This document shows, piece by piece, positions 1 to 9,176 of a DNA stretch of 64,000 nucleotides (the stretch's first letter is position 1; the number at the start of each line of letters is the position of its first letter). The notes below the pieces were generated by a model. It was not told where the DNA came from. It saw only the letters and a list, made by a program, of their open reading frames with translations, and ran no database searches. The position numbers and the translations under genes were made by a program. The DNA comes from Niallia sp. Man26 (GTDB taxonomy: Bacteria; Bacillota; Bacilli; Bacillales; Cytobacillaceae). The DNA lies in the NCBI RefSeq assembly GCF_022049065.2, contig NZ_CP095743.1, positions 697,001-761,000 of the forward strand, written 5' to 3'.

Positions 1-723
1 TAGATCAATACCAACATCCATAGGAGTAAAGCGCCAAATAATTCTTTCTTGTGCAGTAAGCAAGGATTGAACAGACTCTGTATGAATAATCTTGCCATTC
101 AAGATGATTGAGACTCTGTCACAAAGCAGCTGGATTTCACTGAGGAGATGGCTTGAAACTAAAACACTTAAGCCTTCCTTTTCCGCCAAAAAGCGGATAA
201 ATTGTCTCATTTCTCTTATGCCGGATGGATCTAAACCATTTGTCGGCTCATCAAGTATTAAAACTTTAGGTCTGCTTAAAAGTGCCTGCCCGATGCCAAG
301 TCTCTGTCTCATCCCGAGTGAGTAGGTTTTTACCTTATCATGAATTCTGTCTTTCAAACCGACAAGCTCGATGATATCTTCAATCCGTTTATCATCAACC
401 CCCTTTAACATGCGCGCAAAAAATTGCAGGTTTTCCCAGCCGGTTAAGTAAGGATATAGCTCTGGATTTTCTACAATGCAACCAAGCCTTTCCATTGCTT
501 TAGAAAAATCCTTTTTAACATCATAGCCGCAAATTTGGATGGAACCAGAGGTTGGCTTAATCAAACCGACAAGCATTCGAATTGTTGTTGTTTTTCCGGC
601 TCCGTTTGGTCCAAGAAAACCAAATACTTCTCCGCTTTTCAGTTCAAAGCTGATATCTTTAATAATCTTTCTTTTCCCAATCGTTTTCGTCAGGTTTTTA
701 ACTGCCAGTGTTGTTTCACTCAT
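1..723 (-). CDS. ABC transporter ATP-binding protein (partial, C-terminus cut by window edge)
   Basis: The first 241 codons of an ATPase subunit of an ABC transporter, cut off by the start of the window. Reading from the ATG at 723 the protein has a Walker A motif GPNGAGKTTT (about residues 38-47), a Q-loop region, a signature-like SLGMRQRL and Walker B LILDEPTNGLDP, followed by the H-loop SSH. The layout is that of drug- or bacitracin-type exporter ATPases, with a permease expected downstream outside the window. The start overlaps the end of the SGNH hydrolase gene by 8 bases, so the two are probably translationally coupled in one minus-strand operon. The substrate cannot be read from the sequence. 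Confidence 0.9.
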   Translation of the reverse strand, partial: MSETTLAVKNLTKTIGKRKIIKDISFELKSGEVFGFLGPNGAGKTTTIRMLVGLIKPTSGSIQICGYDVKKDFSKAMERLGCIVENPELYPYLTGWENLQFFARMLKGVDDKRIEDIIELVGLKDRIHDKVKTYSLGMRQRLGIGQALLSRPKVLILDEPTNGLDPSGIREMRQFIRFLAEKEGLSVLVSSHLLSEIQLLCDRVSIILNGKIIHTESVQSLLTAQERIIWRFTPMDVGIDL

Positions 724-1507
724 TTTCTTCTACCTCCCAGGAAATTAAGGAAGCGACTCTGTCTGCCATCAATTCGTATCCTTGTTTGTTCGGATGGAAA
801 TGGTCTGAATAAAGATAGGTTTGGACATTCTGCTGAAAAATATCATATGTAGGAACAAAGATTGTCTTCGCAAAAGCTGCACTCGTTTCCGCACTTTCAT
901 AATTCCAGTCCCGGACAATTTTAGAGGTAAGCTCACTATCTTCCAAATCACTGAAAGGATTATAGAGACCAATCAGGTAAATTGGTGTCTTCTCATTTGT
1001 CGCTCTAATTGTTGTCAAAATATCCTCTAAATTCTGATTATAGGTTGCAGATAATTTGGAAACAGTACCATCATCAAAATGGGATAGTGTTTCTCCACCC
1101 TGGAATAAATCATTTCCGCCTATCGTAATAAAAATGATGTCGGCATTTTTAATTTGCCGCTGTATTTCCTGCTGCTTGACCTGGGCCGAGAGCTCTGTAG
1201 AGGTTTGGCCTTTAATACCATAGTTTTTTAGTGTAATGTCTTCATCTGTTTTATCAGACAGCTTGTCTTTCAGATAGCCGATATAGCCTTTTCCTGCCTC
1301 ATCGCCAGTTCCCCTTGTAAGAGAATCTCCTAGAGCTAAAAGCTGTACCCCTCCAGATGGTGCTGCTTCTGCAGGTTTATTGGATGTGTCTAATTCCTTC
1401 TTAGAGCCTTGGGCATAATCGACAAGCACCCAGCCGAGACCAAACATCCACATCAAACAGACGAGCAAAGAAAGCGAAGTAATATAGATGGTTGCCTTCT
1501 TTTTCAA
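716..1507 (-). CDS. SGNH/GDSL-family hydrolase, membrane-anchored
   Basis: A 263-residue serine esterase or lipase of the SGNH family. An N-terminal hydrophobic segment (about residues 7-31) looks like an uncleaved signal anchor, placing the catalytic domain outside the cell. Block I GDSLTRG carries the nucleophile Ser62, block III is GGND, and block V SDHFHPN supplies the Asp235/His238 pair, so the catalytic set is complete. It is translationally coupled to the ABC ATPase downstream. The natural substrate is unknown; family members deacylate lipids, cell-wall polymers or thioesters. Confidence 0.88.
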   Translation of the reverse strand: MKKKATIYITSLSLLVCLMWMFGLGWVLVDYAQGSKKELDTSNKPAEAAPSGGVQLLALGDSLTRGTGDEAGKGYIGYLKDKLSDKTDEDITLKNYGIKGQTSTELSAQVKQQEIQRQIKNADIIFITIGGNDLFQGGETLSHFDDGTVSKLSATYNQNLEDILTTIRATNEKTPIYLIGLYNPFSDLEDSELTSKIVRDWNYESAETSAAFAKTIFVPTYDIFQQNVQTYLYSDHFHPNKQGYELMADRVASLISWEVEENE

Positions 1508-1678
1508 TATGTCTCCCCCTTTTTCATTTTTAAGTTCTTATGTCATATTTTATCGATGCTTGTAAGCGGAAGCAAACAATAGCTAGTTTTAAGTGTTGAC
1601 AAGTAAAAGATTAAATAGACGTTATGGATGTTAAAGCAAAAAAAGAGTCAGGCAAAAGCGCAAGACTCTATTTCTATG

Positions 1679-2581
1679 TTAATGAATGTCCTTTTTCTTA
1701 AAGCGTCCGCCTCGAACCTCTGCAATATTAGCTACTGCAAGGAAAGCAGTTGGGTCCAGCTCCTCTACAATCAGCTTCAGCTTCGCTTCTTCCAATCTGT
1801 TGATGACACAGAAGATGACTTTCTTATTATCGCCAGTATAGGCACCTTCACCTTTCAGATAAGTTACCCCCCGTCCTAATCTTGCGATAATTGTCTCACC
1901 AATCACTTCAGCATTATCGCTGATAATCCAGGCTGACTTTGATTCATCGAGTCCAGCTATGACAATATCGATCACTTTAAAGGCAATAAAGTAAGCGATG
2001 ATGGAATACATTGCACGATCCCAAGTGAAAACAAAACCTGCCGTAATAAAAATAAAAAAGTTAAAAAACATAATAATTTCTCCGACAGAAAAGGGAAGTT
2101 TCTTACTGAAAAGAAGTGCGAGTATTTCGGTGCCATCCAATGAGCCTCCGAAGCGAAGAACGATGCCAACGCCAACACCAAGAATAATTCCGCCGAAAAC
2201 AGTTGCAAGCAGTAAATCTTCTGTAAATACAGGTACATCATGAAGCAGAATGGTTGTTATGGAAAGAACCGTTATTCCTAATAATGTGGAAAGGGCGAAT
2301 GTCTTCCCAATTTGTTTATAACCGATGTAAAAAAACGGAATATTCAAAAGGAAGATAAAGAAGCCTAGCTTAACGGATAGCAAGTGGGAAAGGATAATGG
2401 AAATACCGACAATTCCGCCATCAAGGATTTGATTAGGAACAAGAAATTCTTCAATGCCAATTCCCATCATGACACTTCCTAAGATAATAAAAAGTGCTCT
2501 TTTCAATAGAACGCTTTTAGGCAGCACTTTATGCTGCGGTTTTTCCATATTTATAGATGTTTCAAGCTGTGGTGATTCCAT
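1679..2581 (-). CDS. YitT-family membrane protein (DUF161 plus DUF2179)
   Basis: A 300-residue integral membrane protein. Five or six hydrophobic segments fill residues 28-200 and a soluble C-terminal DUF2179-type domain follows, including the typical GRGVTYLKGEGAYTG stretch near residue 235. This is the standard architecture of YitT/YqfU/YvjA proteins, of which Bacillus genomes carry several. The molecular function of the family is not established. The start is supported by GGAGG 7 bases before the ATG. It is a single gene with no clear partner. Confidence 0.88.
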   Translation of the reverse strand: MESPQLETSINMEKPQHKVLPKSVLLKRALFIILGSVMMGIGIEEFLVPNQILDGGIVGISIILSHLLSVKLGFFIFLLNIPFFYIGYKQIGKTFALSTLLGITVLSITTILLHDVPVFTEDLLLATVFGGIILGVGVGIVLRFGGSLDGTEILALLFSKKLPFSVGEIIMFFNFFIFITAGFVFTWDRAMYSIIAYFIAFKVIDIVIAGLDESKSAWIISDNAEVIGETIIARLGRGVTYLKGEGAYTGDNKKVIFCVINRLEEAKLKLIVEELDPTAFLAVANIAEVRGGRFKKKDIH

Positions 2582-2739
2582 TCAGTTTCCTCCAATCAAT
2601 ATAGTGAATTTTAAGAATTATTAAAATTTAAAAAGGGCAAATATAAAGGGGATACTCTAAATAGAGGGGTTAGTATTATTTTATCATACAGATGTTTAGT
2701 TGGCATATTCTAAAGCTTCAAGAAGAAGCTTGGCTGGCT

Positions 2740-3690
2740 TTATTTAAACCAGCCTTTTCGTTTGAAGTATAAGAACATGCAGCAAGCTATCAGAACCATT
2801 GTTCCTAATAAACTAAAGTAACCATATTTCCAGTTTAACTCAGGCATATACCGGAAATTCATGCCGTAAAGGCCAGCAAGAAAGCTCAGTGGCATGAATA
2901 TGGTTGTAATCACTGTCAGGATTTGCATAATGCGGTTGGACTGGTGGGCATTATAAGACAGGTAGCTGTCTCTAATATCAGCAGTCATTTCTCTGTTAGA
3001 TTCAATTACTTCTGCCAGCTTCAATAAATGGTCGTAAATATCTGAGTAGTATTCCCGTTTATTAGAAACAGCTGTTAATCTTTTTGTGTTTAACAATGTA
3101 TAGAGGAGATCTCTCATCGGCACAACTGTATGGCGCACAGATAATAATCGATGCCTTGTTTCATAAAGGTCGTCTAATAATACTTCCATTGATTTGTTTT
3201 CAGGGTTTTCGTCAATTTCATTCAGAAAATCTTCAATTTCATAAATAATGGGTATATAGTTGTCAACAAGTCGGTCTAATAATTCATAAAGTACAGTGAA
3301 TTGACTCCACTTAGCTGGCTTTTTTTCACCTAAGAGCTTTTTGGCCACAAATTGGACTTCGATGGAAGGTTCCTTATGAAAGCTGACGATATAATTATCA
3401 CCTATAAAAAGATTAAGTTCTTCTTTCGCATATGTTTTAGCTTCAAGACTGTGGGTAACCAAAAAAGTATACTCGTCAAAATAGTCTATTTTAGGACGCT
3501 GCAGATTATGGAGGCAATCTTCAATAGATAGGGGATGGAATTGAAGAGGCTCCCGTAAATATTCAATTTCACTATCCACAGGGCTATTGAAATCAATCCA
3601 ATACCACTCATAATTGCCTTCCTGCAAGTCCTCCATAGTCAGGCCAGTTTCTAACGTATTCTGTTTTGTTAATGCGATAATGTCAATCAT
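2740..3690 (-). CDS. corA: CorA-family magnesium/metal ion transporter
   Basis: A 316-residue CorA family channel. The long N-terminal cytoplasmic domain is acidic and helical. Two C-terminal transmembrane helices are separated by the signature YGMNF (Gly-Met-Asn at 276-278), and the protein ends in a basic tail. The length matches the usual 310-330 residues. An AAGGAG ribosome site lies 5 bases before the ATG. It would admit Mg2+ (possibly Co2+ or Ni2+) across the cytoplasmic membrane. Two CorC/HlyC-type proteins linked to Mg2+ efflux are encoded a few kilobases downstream in the window. Confidence 0.93.
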   Translation of the reverse strand: MIDIIALTKQNTLETGLTMEDLQEGNYEWYWIDFNSPVDSEIEYLREPLQFHPLSIEDCLHNLQRPKIDYFDEYTFLVTHSLEAKTYAKEELNLFIGDNYIVSFHKEPSIEVQFVAKKLLGEKKPAKWSQFTVLYELLDRLVDNYIPIIYEIEDFLNEIDENPENKSMEVLLDDLYETRHRLLSVRHTVVPMRDLLYTLLNTKRLTAVSNKREYYSDIYDHLLKLAEVIESNREMTADIRDSYLSYNAHQSNRIMQILTVITTIFMPLSFLAGLYGMNFRYMPELNWKYGYFSLLGTMVLIACCMFLYFKRKGWFK

Positions 3691-3836
3691 TTTTTCTCCT
3701 TAATACTGGGAGCAAGGATATACCTTATGTCCATAATAATAATAGTGTATATATTATCATATTCTTGACGAAAAAACTTTTCAAGGTTATTATTTCATTA
3801 GTTAGTTACAAAAAGTAAGTAAAATGGAGGGTACCA

Positions 3837-4463
3837 ATGACTACAGAAATTAGCAGTGAACAGTTTATGGATATATTAAAAGCACGCAGAGCCGTGAAAG
3901 TTTACGACGAGAGCTATCAATTATCAAAGGAAGAAATTGAAGAGCTTCTTGAGTTAGCAGGTAGAGCGCCGTCTGCTTGGAATCTGCAGCATTGGCATTT
4001 TGTTGTTTTTCATGGAAATGAAGCACAAGAAAAACTTCTTCCGATTGCTTTCAACCAACAACAGATAACACAGTCATCTTGTGTTATCGCTGTGCTAGGT
4101 GATTTAGAAGCAGATAAAAACGCAGAAGAAGTATTCGGGAAAGATATGGAAAAAGGCAGAATAAAAGAAGAGCTTGCTGATGTTATTAAAGGCCAGATTA
4201 AAGGAGCATACTCTAACGACGTATATCCTAGAGATGCAGCTAACTCTAATGCTTCCTTGGCTGCTATGCAGTTAATGATTGCAGCAAAAGGCAAAGGACT
4301 GGATACATGTGCTATCGGCGGTTTCAACCGCGGGAAGTTTGTGGAAGAGTTCCAAATCTCTGAGCGCTATTTGCCGATAATGCTTATCACAGTCGGAAAG
4401 GCAGCTGCTCCTGGTAGAGAAACAGACCGCTTGCCATTAGAAAAAACAACTACTTGGATTTAA
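3837..4463 (+). CDS. NAD(P)H-dependent nitroreductase, YodC/MhqN type
   Basis: A 208-residue FMN-dependent nitroreductase family protein. The N-terminal RRAVKVYD segment and the APSAWNLQHWHF stretch (about residues 45-56) form the FMN-binding signature, and the AAKGKGLDTCAIGGF segment sits in the second half. The sequence resembles B. subtilis YodC/MhqN (YdfN) closely along its whole length; those genes respond to quinones and electrophiles in B. subtilis. GGAGGG precedes the ATG. It is monocistronic and followed by an intrinsic terminator. Confidence 0.9.
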   Translation: MTTEISSEQFMDILKARRAVKVYDESYQLSKEEIEELLELAGRAPSAWNLQHWHFVVFHGNEAQEKLLPIAFNQQQITQSSCVIAVLGDLEADKNAEEVFGKDMEKGRIKEELADVIKGQIKGAYSNDVYPRDAANSNASLAAMQLMIAAKGKGLDTCAIGGFNRGKFVEEFQISERYLPIMLITVGKAAAPGRETDRLPLEKTTTWI

Positions 4464-4465
4464 GG

Positions 4466-4495
4466 AAAAAACCGGACAGATGTCCGGTTTTTTGT
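4466..4495 (+). terminator. Intrinsic terminator after the nitroreductase gene
   Basis: A hairpin with arms ACCGGAC/GTCCGGT, extended by A/T pairs and followed by a T run, begins 2 bases after the stop codon. Confidence 0.9.
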
Positions 4496-4622
4496 CTATA
4501 TGCCCATTCTTTTATGAGGCTATACATAACGATTTTTTGCATCAGAAGTAATGCTTAAATGCTTTTTTTGCTATAATAGTGATAATTAAATCGCATGTTA
4601 ATGCCTGTGAGGATGAATGGAT

Positions 4623-5324
4623 ATGAAAATACTTGTTATAGAGGATAATGAAAGTGTATGCTCCATGCTGGAGATGTTTTTTCTAAAGGAAAACTATGAA
4701 GGCGTATTTATACATAATGGTAAAGAAGCGCTAGATTATTTTATGGAAAATCAGGAGTGGGATATCATCATTGTCGACTGGATGCTGCCTGGAATGGAGG
4801 GCGTGACAATCTGCAGGAAAATAAGAGAGGTCAGCTCTGTTCCAATTATCATGCTGACTGCAAAAGACAGTGAGTCAGATCAGGTGCTCGGACTGGAGAT
4901 GGGTGCAGATGATTATGTGACGAAACCATTCAGCCCATTGACACTGATGGCGAGAATTAAAGCTGTTACCCGCCGTTATCAGAAGGATGCTGTCAGCAAA
5001 GTGGATTCTAATTTCCTGACAAGCGAACATTTTAAAATCAGCAAAGAAACGAGAGAAGTAATCTATAATGGCAAGACACTTTCCAACTTGACTCCGAAGG
5101 AATTTGATCTGCTTTATTATTTGATAAGCAATCCGAAACAGGTGTTCACTCGAGAGCAGCTGCTTGACAGAGTATGGGGTTATCAGTTCTATGGAGATGA
5201 AAGAACAGTGGATGTTCATATTAAAAGGCTCCGCAATAAGATTGGCACAAAAGAACAGCCGTTTATTCATACAATCTGGGGAGTAGGATATAAGTTTGAC
5301 GAAAGTGCCGGCAATGGAGAATAA
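4623..5324 (+). CDS. OmpR/PhoB-family response regulator (orphan)
   Basis: A two-component response regulator of 233 residues. The receiver domain has the acidic pair after KILVIEDN, the phosphoacceptor Asp52 in VDWMLPGM, and the conserved Lys in VTKPFSP near residue 104. The C-terminal winged helix ends with the typical DVHIKRLRNKI and WGVGYKFD motifs. The ATG at 4623 fits the family start (MKILVIEDN) and the upstream GAGG better than the ATG at 4617. No histidine kinase follows: the next gene is convergent. Its partner kinase must be elsewhere, so its regulon cannot be inferred. Confidence 0.9.
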   Translation: MKILVIEDNESVCSMLEMFFLKENYEGVFIHNGKEALDYFMENQEWDIIIVDWMLPGMEGVTICRKIREVSSVPIIMLTAKDSESDQVLGLEMGADDYVTKPFSPLTLMARIKAVTRRYQKDAVSKVDSNFLTSEHFKISKETREVIYNGKTLSNLTPKEFDLLYYLISNPKQVFTREQLLDRVWGYQFYGDERTVDVHIKRLRNKIGTKEQPFIHTIWGVGYKFDESAGNGE

Positions 5325-5332
5325 AAGAAAAA

Positions 5333-5364
5333 TAAAAGAGGAGGGATTTGTCCCTCCTCTTTTT
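5333..5364. terminator. Bidirectional terminator between response regulator and CorC-like gene
   Basis: A strong hairpin AAAGAGGAGGGA/TCCCTCCTCTTT with a TTTG loop, flanked by A-rich and T-rich ends, serves both convergent genes. Confidence 0.9.
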
Positions 5365-6739
5365 ATACGATTTCTGCTTCTGATGGGGAAACAGCTGGCT
5401 GAGCTATCTGCCTTTGGCTGGAGCTTTCAGGAAGCTCCTCAAGCTCGCGCATCTTCATTACTTCCACATATTTAATATGGTGGTCTTCCATTTCAATTAT
5501 TTTAAAGCTGTAGGAATCGAATGTCAGGATATCTCCTTCTGTTGCATCATAATCAGAAGTCAAAATCCAGCCACCTAATGTATCAATATCCTCATCATCC
5601 ATCTCAATGGACAGCAGGGAGTTGACTTGTGTTATCAACAGCTTTGCATCGAGGATAAAGTGGTTTTCCTTCACCTTTTGAATGCTTGGAATCTCATCCA
5701 TATCAAATTCATCGCGAATATCACCGACAATCTCTTCAATGATGTCCTCAACTGTTACTAAACCTGAGGTTCCGCCGTATTCGTCCATTAATATCGCCAT
5801 ATGAATTCGTTCCTTCTGCATTTTAACGAGCAAATCATGGATTGGAACGGTTTCAATGACTCGGATAACTGGACGAATATAGGAATCTAGCTTTTTCGCG
5901 CTTAAATCTTTTGAACGAATCAATGCGGTCATAATTTCCTTGACGTTAATCATGCCGACAATATGATCCTTGTCACCATCTGTAATAGGGTATCTTGTAA
6001 ACTGTTCACCTTGAATGACGTCCATTAGGTCATCAAGGTTGCTTTCTTGTTCCAATGAGATGATCTCTGTACGCGGAACCATAATTTCCTTTGCGATGCG
6101 ATCATCAAAATCGAAAATCTTGTTTACATACTTAAACTCTGATTGGTTTATTTCGCCGCTTTTAAAACTTTCAGAGACAATAATGCGAAGTTCTTCCTCC
6201 GAATGGGCTAAATCATTTTCAGAAACAGGCTTTAATCCAAACATGCGAGTAATGATTCTTGCAGATCCGTTTAAGACCCAAATGAATGGGTACAGCACCT
6301 TATAAAAAGCAATCAATGGTCTTGCTGCCATTAAGGTAATTAATTCTGCTTTATGAATAGCGAATGTTTTTGGAGCCAATTCTCCCACTACTACATGAAG
6401 AAACGTAATAATGGCAAATGATATGGAAAAGGACAAGATTGTCACAGCTGCTTCCGGAATGTGAATAAAATGGAATAAAGGTAACAGAATGTCATGAATT
6501 GTTTCCTCACCAAGCCACCCGATGCCAAGTGCTGTAATGGTGATACCCAATTGACATGCCGATAAATATTCATCAAGGTTTGTGATGATTTTTTTTGCGG
6601 CAATGGCATTTTTGTTGCCTTCCTCCATTAACTGGTCAATTTTAGAACTGCGCACTCTGATAATAGCAAACTCTGAAGCTACAAAAAATGCAGTAAAAGC
6701 AATCAAAATGGCTATAATAACCAAGTTAAATATGTCCAA
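5363..6739 (-). CDS. CorC/HlyC-family protein (DUF21, CBS pair, CorC-C), possible Mg2+ efflux
   Basis: A 458-residue membrane protein with an N-terminal DUF21/CNNM region of about four hydrophobic segments (residues 1-200). A pair of CBS domains follows (about 215-335), including the MVPRTEI signature, and then an acidic linker EEIVGDIRDEFD and a CorC/HlyC C-terminal domain. In B. subtilis the relative MpfA (YhdP) mediates Mg2+ efflux; annotation as hemolysin is historical. The start codon is TTG at 6739, with AAGGAA 5 bases upstream and no in-frame ATG that keeps the first helix. The gene is preceded by a long leader with its own promoter. A paralog lies just upstream. Confidence 0.9.
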   Translation of the reverse strand: MDIFNLVIIAILIAFTAFFVASEFAIIRVRSSKIDQLMEEGNKNAIAAKKIITNLDEYLSACQLGITITALGIGWLGEETIHDILLPLFHFIHIPEAAVTILSFSISFAIITFLHVVVGELAPKTFAIHKAELITLMAARPLIAFYKVLYPFIWVLNGSARIITRMFGLKPVSENDLAHSEEELRIIVSESFKSGEINQSEFKYVNKIFDFDDRIAKEIMVPRTEIISLEQESNLDDLMDVIQGEQFTRYPITDGDKDHIVGMINVKEIMTALIRSKDLSAKKLDSYIRPVIRVIETVPIHDLLVKMQKERIHMAILMDEYGGTSGLVTVEDIIEEIVGDIRDEFDMDEIPSIQKVKENHFILDAKLLITQVNSLLSIEMDDEDIDTLGGWILTSDYDATEGDILTFDSYSFKIIEMEDHHIKYVEVMKMRELEELPESSSQRQIAQPAVSPSEAEIV

Positions 6740-6990
6740 TAAGTTTCCTTATCCCGCAATAGGCGAGTAAGGAGTCACCTCCTGATTAATACATGATATT
6801 AAATTTTCAAATGGCTAATTGACATGTCTATATTTCTGGATCCTTTTTTAAAATGAATGTGATCTAGTCTTAGTTTGTATGAAGCTGATTGTAGGTTCTA
6901 GGATATGATCAATCATTTTAGGAAAAGAATCAGAAGTTCTTTTTAGATTTACGATCCCATCGTACCACCTCAATCTTTCCGTTAGATATA
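6740..6990 (-). promoter_or_regulatory. Long structured 5' leader of the CorC-like gene
   Basis: About 240 transcribed bases separate the predicted promoter from the TTG start. They contain small hairpins (ACGAT/ATCGT near 6951-6963, AAAGAA/TTCTTT near 6922-6943) and the short palindrome-like GGAGGTGACTCC near 6771-6782. I could not match the leader to M-box, yybP-ykoY or T-box consensus. A metal-sensing role is only an inference from the gene it precedes. Confidence 0.4.
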
Positions 6991-6996
6991 ATAATA

Positions 6997-7026
6997 ATTA
7001 TACTTTAAGCCAAACTGCGCAGTCAA
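6997..7026 (-). promoter_or_regulatory. Sigma-A-type promoter of the CorC-like gene leader
   Basis: On the minus strand TTGACT (7026-7021), an 18-base spacer and TATAAT (7002-6997). It drives the long leader toward the gene starting at 6739. Confidence 0.7.
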
Positions 7027-7141
7027 ACGATGCAATTTTTCAATTTTCAGTTTATTGAATGATGGCTAAAGCTCTTATTTATCATTTTATGTGAAAGAGA
7101 AAAAAATATGTTTAAGCATTGTTTGTCTTTTTGCTCAATAT

Positions 7142-7173
7142 TTAGTGCGGTCTTTAAGCTTTGACCGCACTCT
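7142..7173 (-). terminator. Hairpin after the second CorC-like gene
   Basis: AGTGCGGTC pairs with GACCGCACT around a 10-base loop, just downstream of the stop codon at 7181. The following bases are A/T-rich but lack a clean T run, so termination strength is uncertain. Confidence 0.5.
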
Positions 7174-7180
7174 TATGTAG

Positions 7181-8494
7181 TTATTTTGCCTTTACCACTT
7201 CTATAGAAGAAATGTGATCGTTTTGTACTTCGGCTACTTTGAATATATAGCCTTCATATTCAATAGAATCTCCTAAACTTAACTCAGAGCTGACAGAAAA
7301 CAGCCAGCCGCCAATCGTGTGCATTTCGTCATTTTCAATGGAAATGGAGAGAAGTTGGCTCACATCATTTATATGAAGTTTAGAATCCATTCGATAATGG
7401 TTTTCGCCGATTTTCTCGATGGAAGGCTTTTCGTCTACATCGAATTCGTCCATAATATCTCCGACTATTTCTTCTAAAATATCTTCGACAGTAACAAGCC
7501 CTGCTGTCCCGCCAAACTCATCATGAAGAATGGCAATGGAAGTCCGTTCCTTCTGCATTCTTATTAAGAGCAGTTGGATTGGTATTGTTTCCATCACATG
7601 AATAATCGGTTGAATATACGTTTTTAATGGAGAATTATCCATGCAGCTGTCTCTAATACAATCAGTCAATATTTGTTTTGCATGGATAAAGCCGACAATC
7701 ATATCCTTATTCCCGTCTTTCATAATCGGAAATCTTGTGTAGCGATTAGAGCTGATTGCTGTAATGGCCTCATTTAATGGCATGTCCTCTGATAATGCTA
7801 CCATTTCTGTTCGCGGCACCATCACTTCATGAGCAAGTCTGTTATCAAACTCAAAGATTCGTTGGACATAACGATATTCCGTCCTGTTTATTTCTCCATT
7901 TTGATAGCTTTCCTTCAAAATAAGCTGAAGCTCTTCTTCTGACAGTGCGTTGTCATTCGTATCAGTGCTTTTGACCCCATATAAGCGGGCTACTAGTCTA
8001 GCTGCATGATTCAATACCCATATAAAAGGGAAGGTGATTTTATAAAACAAAATGAGAGGTTTCGATAAAGACAAGGTGACTCTTTCCGCATAACGGATAG
8101 CGATAGATTTAGGAAAGAGCTCCCCAATGACAACATTAATATAAGTGACAACAGAAAACGCCAGCACAAAGGAAATAATATGTGCTGCAGAATCTGGCAG
8201 CTGTAATTTTGCTACAACCGGCGCCATAATTTTCAGCACAGTCGGTTCACCGAGCCAGCCTAAACCCAATGAGGTTATGGTGATTCCGAGCTGGCAAGCA
8301 GATAGGTAGCTATCCAAATGGGTCGTGATTGTTTTGGCAGAAGCTACGTTCTTATGTCCAGCTGCCTCCAAAGAATTCAACCGGCTTGGTCGCACTCTGA
8401 CCATGGCAAATTCGATTGCAACAAAAAAGGCAGAAAAGGCTATTAGTACAAGTATGAGAAGAAGATTGGAAATAATCACTGCGCTCAACACCAT
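7181..8494 (-). CDS. CorC/HlyC-family protein, paralog of the adjacent gene
   Basis: A 437-residue paralog of the 5363-6739 product with the same order: DUF21 membrane region, CBS pair with MVPRTEMV, acidic linker EEIVGDIMDEFD, and CorC C-terminal domain. Much of the sequence is alignable by eye, pointing to local duplication. The ATG at 8494 lacks a close ribosome site (GGAG about 20 bases upstream), so the start is less sure. Each copy has its own 3' hairpin, and the promoter of the downstream copy lies between them, so they may be regulated separately. Confidence 0.9.
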   Translation of the reverse strand: MVLSAVIISNLLLILVLIAFSAFFVAIEFAMVRVRPSRLNSLEAAGHKNVASAKTITTHLDSYLSACQLGITITSLGLGWLGEPTVLKIMAPVVAKLQLPDSAAHIISFVLAFSVVTYINVVIGELFPKSIAIRYAERVTLSLSKPLILFYKITFPFIWVLNHAARLVARLYGVKSTDTNDNALSEEELQLILKESYQNGEINRTEYRYVQRIFEFDNRLAHEVMVPRTEMVALSEDMPLNEAITAISSNRYTRFPIMKDGNKDMIVGFIHAKQILTDCIRDSCMDNSPLKTYIQPIIHVMETIPIQLLLIRMQKERTSIAILHDEFGGTAGLVTVEDILEEIVGDIMDEFDVDEKPSIEKIGENHYRMDSKLHINDVSQLLSISIENDEMHTIGGWLFSVSSELSLGDSIEYEGYIFKVAEVQNDHISSIEVVKAK

Positions 8495-8657
8495 TCGTTA
8501 TTGTCTTTGCTGCTACTCCTAAACTAATTGTTAGTCTGCACTAAATGCAGAATTCTTAGTAAGAATTTAAATAGCATTATTTTTTAAATAGCGCATTTCC
8601 AATAATTTTAAACATTTTAGTATTTTTAGAAGAATTCAAAAGGGGAAAAGGAGGGGA

Positions 8658-9176
8658 TTAGGTACGGCGATTTAATGCTGTCCAATCTCGCTCTAGCATG
8701 CTGTACAAATATAAATCATGGTAATGATCATAAAGCCATTCTCCGTCCCTAAGGATACCTTCCTTTTTGAAGTGAAGTTTCTCAGGTATTGCTTGACTTT
8801 TGAAATTGTTAACTCCACAGCGTATTTCAATTCTGTTGAGGTTTAAATAATAAAAAGCGTGATTTAAAACAGCAACGACACATTTAGTCATGATTCCTTT
8901 TCCTTGGACAGCTTCTCCTAAATAATAGCCGATGCTTGCTTGGCGGCTCATCCAGTCCAGCTGCTGAAGAGATATCATACCGATAAGTTTGTCTCTGTAA
9001 AAAATTCCGGCCTGGAAGCCATTGTTATCTGCAAGCTGTTTATGCCAGTCAGGAATGATCGACTGGTATTGATAAGGAGAGATAATATGATCAATCCAAG
9101 GAAGCCATTCCTTTAAATAGGCACGATTCTGGTCAACAAGCTGAAAGAGCTCATTGCTATCCTGCATATGAAGCAT
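8658..9176 (-). CDS. GNAT acetyltransferase, RimJ/RimL (YdaF-like) type
   Basis: A 172-residue protein resembling ribosomal-protein-Ser/Ala acetyltransferases. The acetyl-CoA loop is YYLGEAVQGKGIMTK (about residues 92-106) and the LNRIEIRCGVNN and AIPEKLHFKKEGILRDGEW stretches are typical of YdaF relatives. The family normally has about ten more N-terminal residues. In-frame codons upstream of the ATG at 9176 continue the expected pattern (DHEIHIR) back to a stop at 9222-9224, but without ATG, GTG or TTG. A well-placed AGAAGGGA plus ATG at 9225 lies one base out of frame. The 5' end may therefore be frameshifted, or the gene starts late. Confidence 0.82.
   Translation of the reverse strand: MLHMQDSNELFQLVDQNRAYLKEWLPWIDHIISPYQYQSIIPDWHKQLADNNGFQAGIFYRDKLIGMISLQQLDWMSRQASIGYYLGEAVQGKGIMTKCVVAVLNHAFYYLNLNRIEIRCGVNNFKSQAIPEKLHFKKEGILRDGEWLYDHYHDLYLYSMLERDWTALNRRT

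Noticed and set aside
2713..2754. Terminator hairpins after corA
   Set aside because: Inverted repeats AAGCTTC/GAAGCTT and GGCTGG/CCAGCC are present, but neither has a T run on the minus strand and the second overlaps the stop codon.
6740..7180. T-box or M-box riboswitch, because of GAGGTGGTACGATGG on the minus strand and the Mg-related gene
   Set aside because: The T-box antiterminator sequence and specifier stem are not present and the M-box core does not match; kept only as an unassigned leader.
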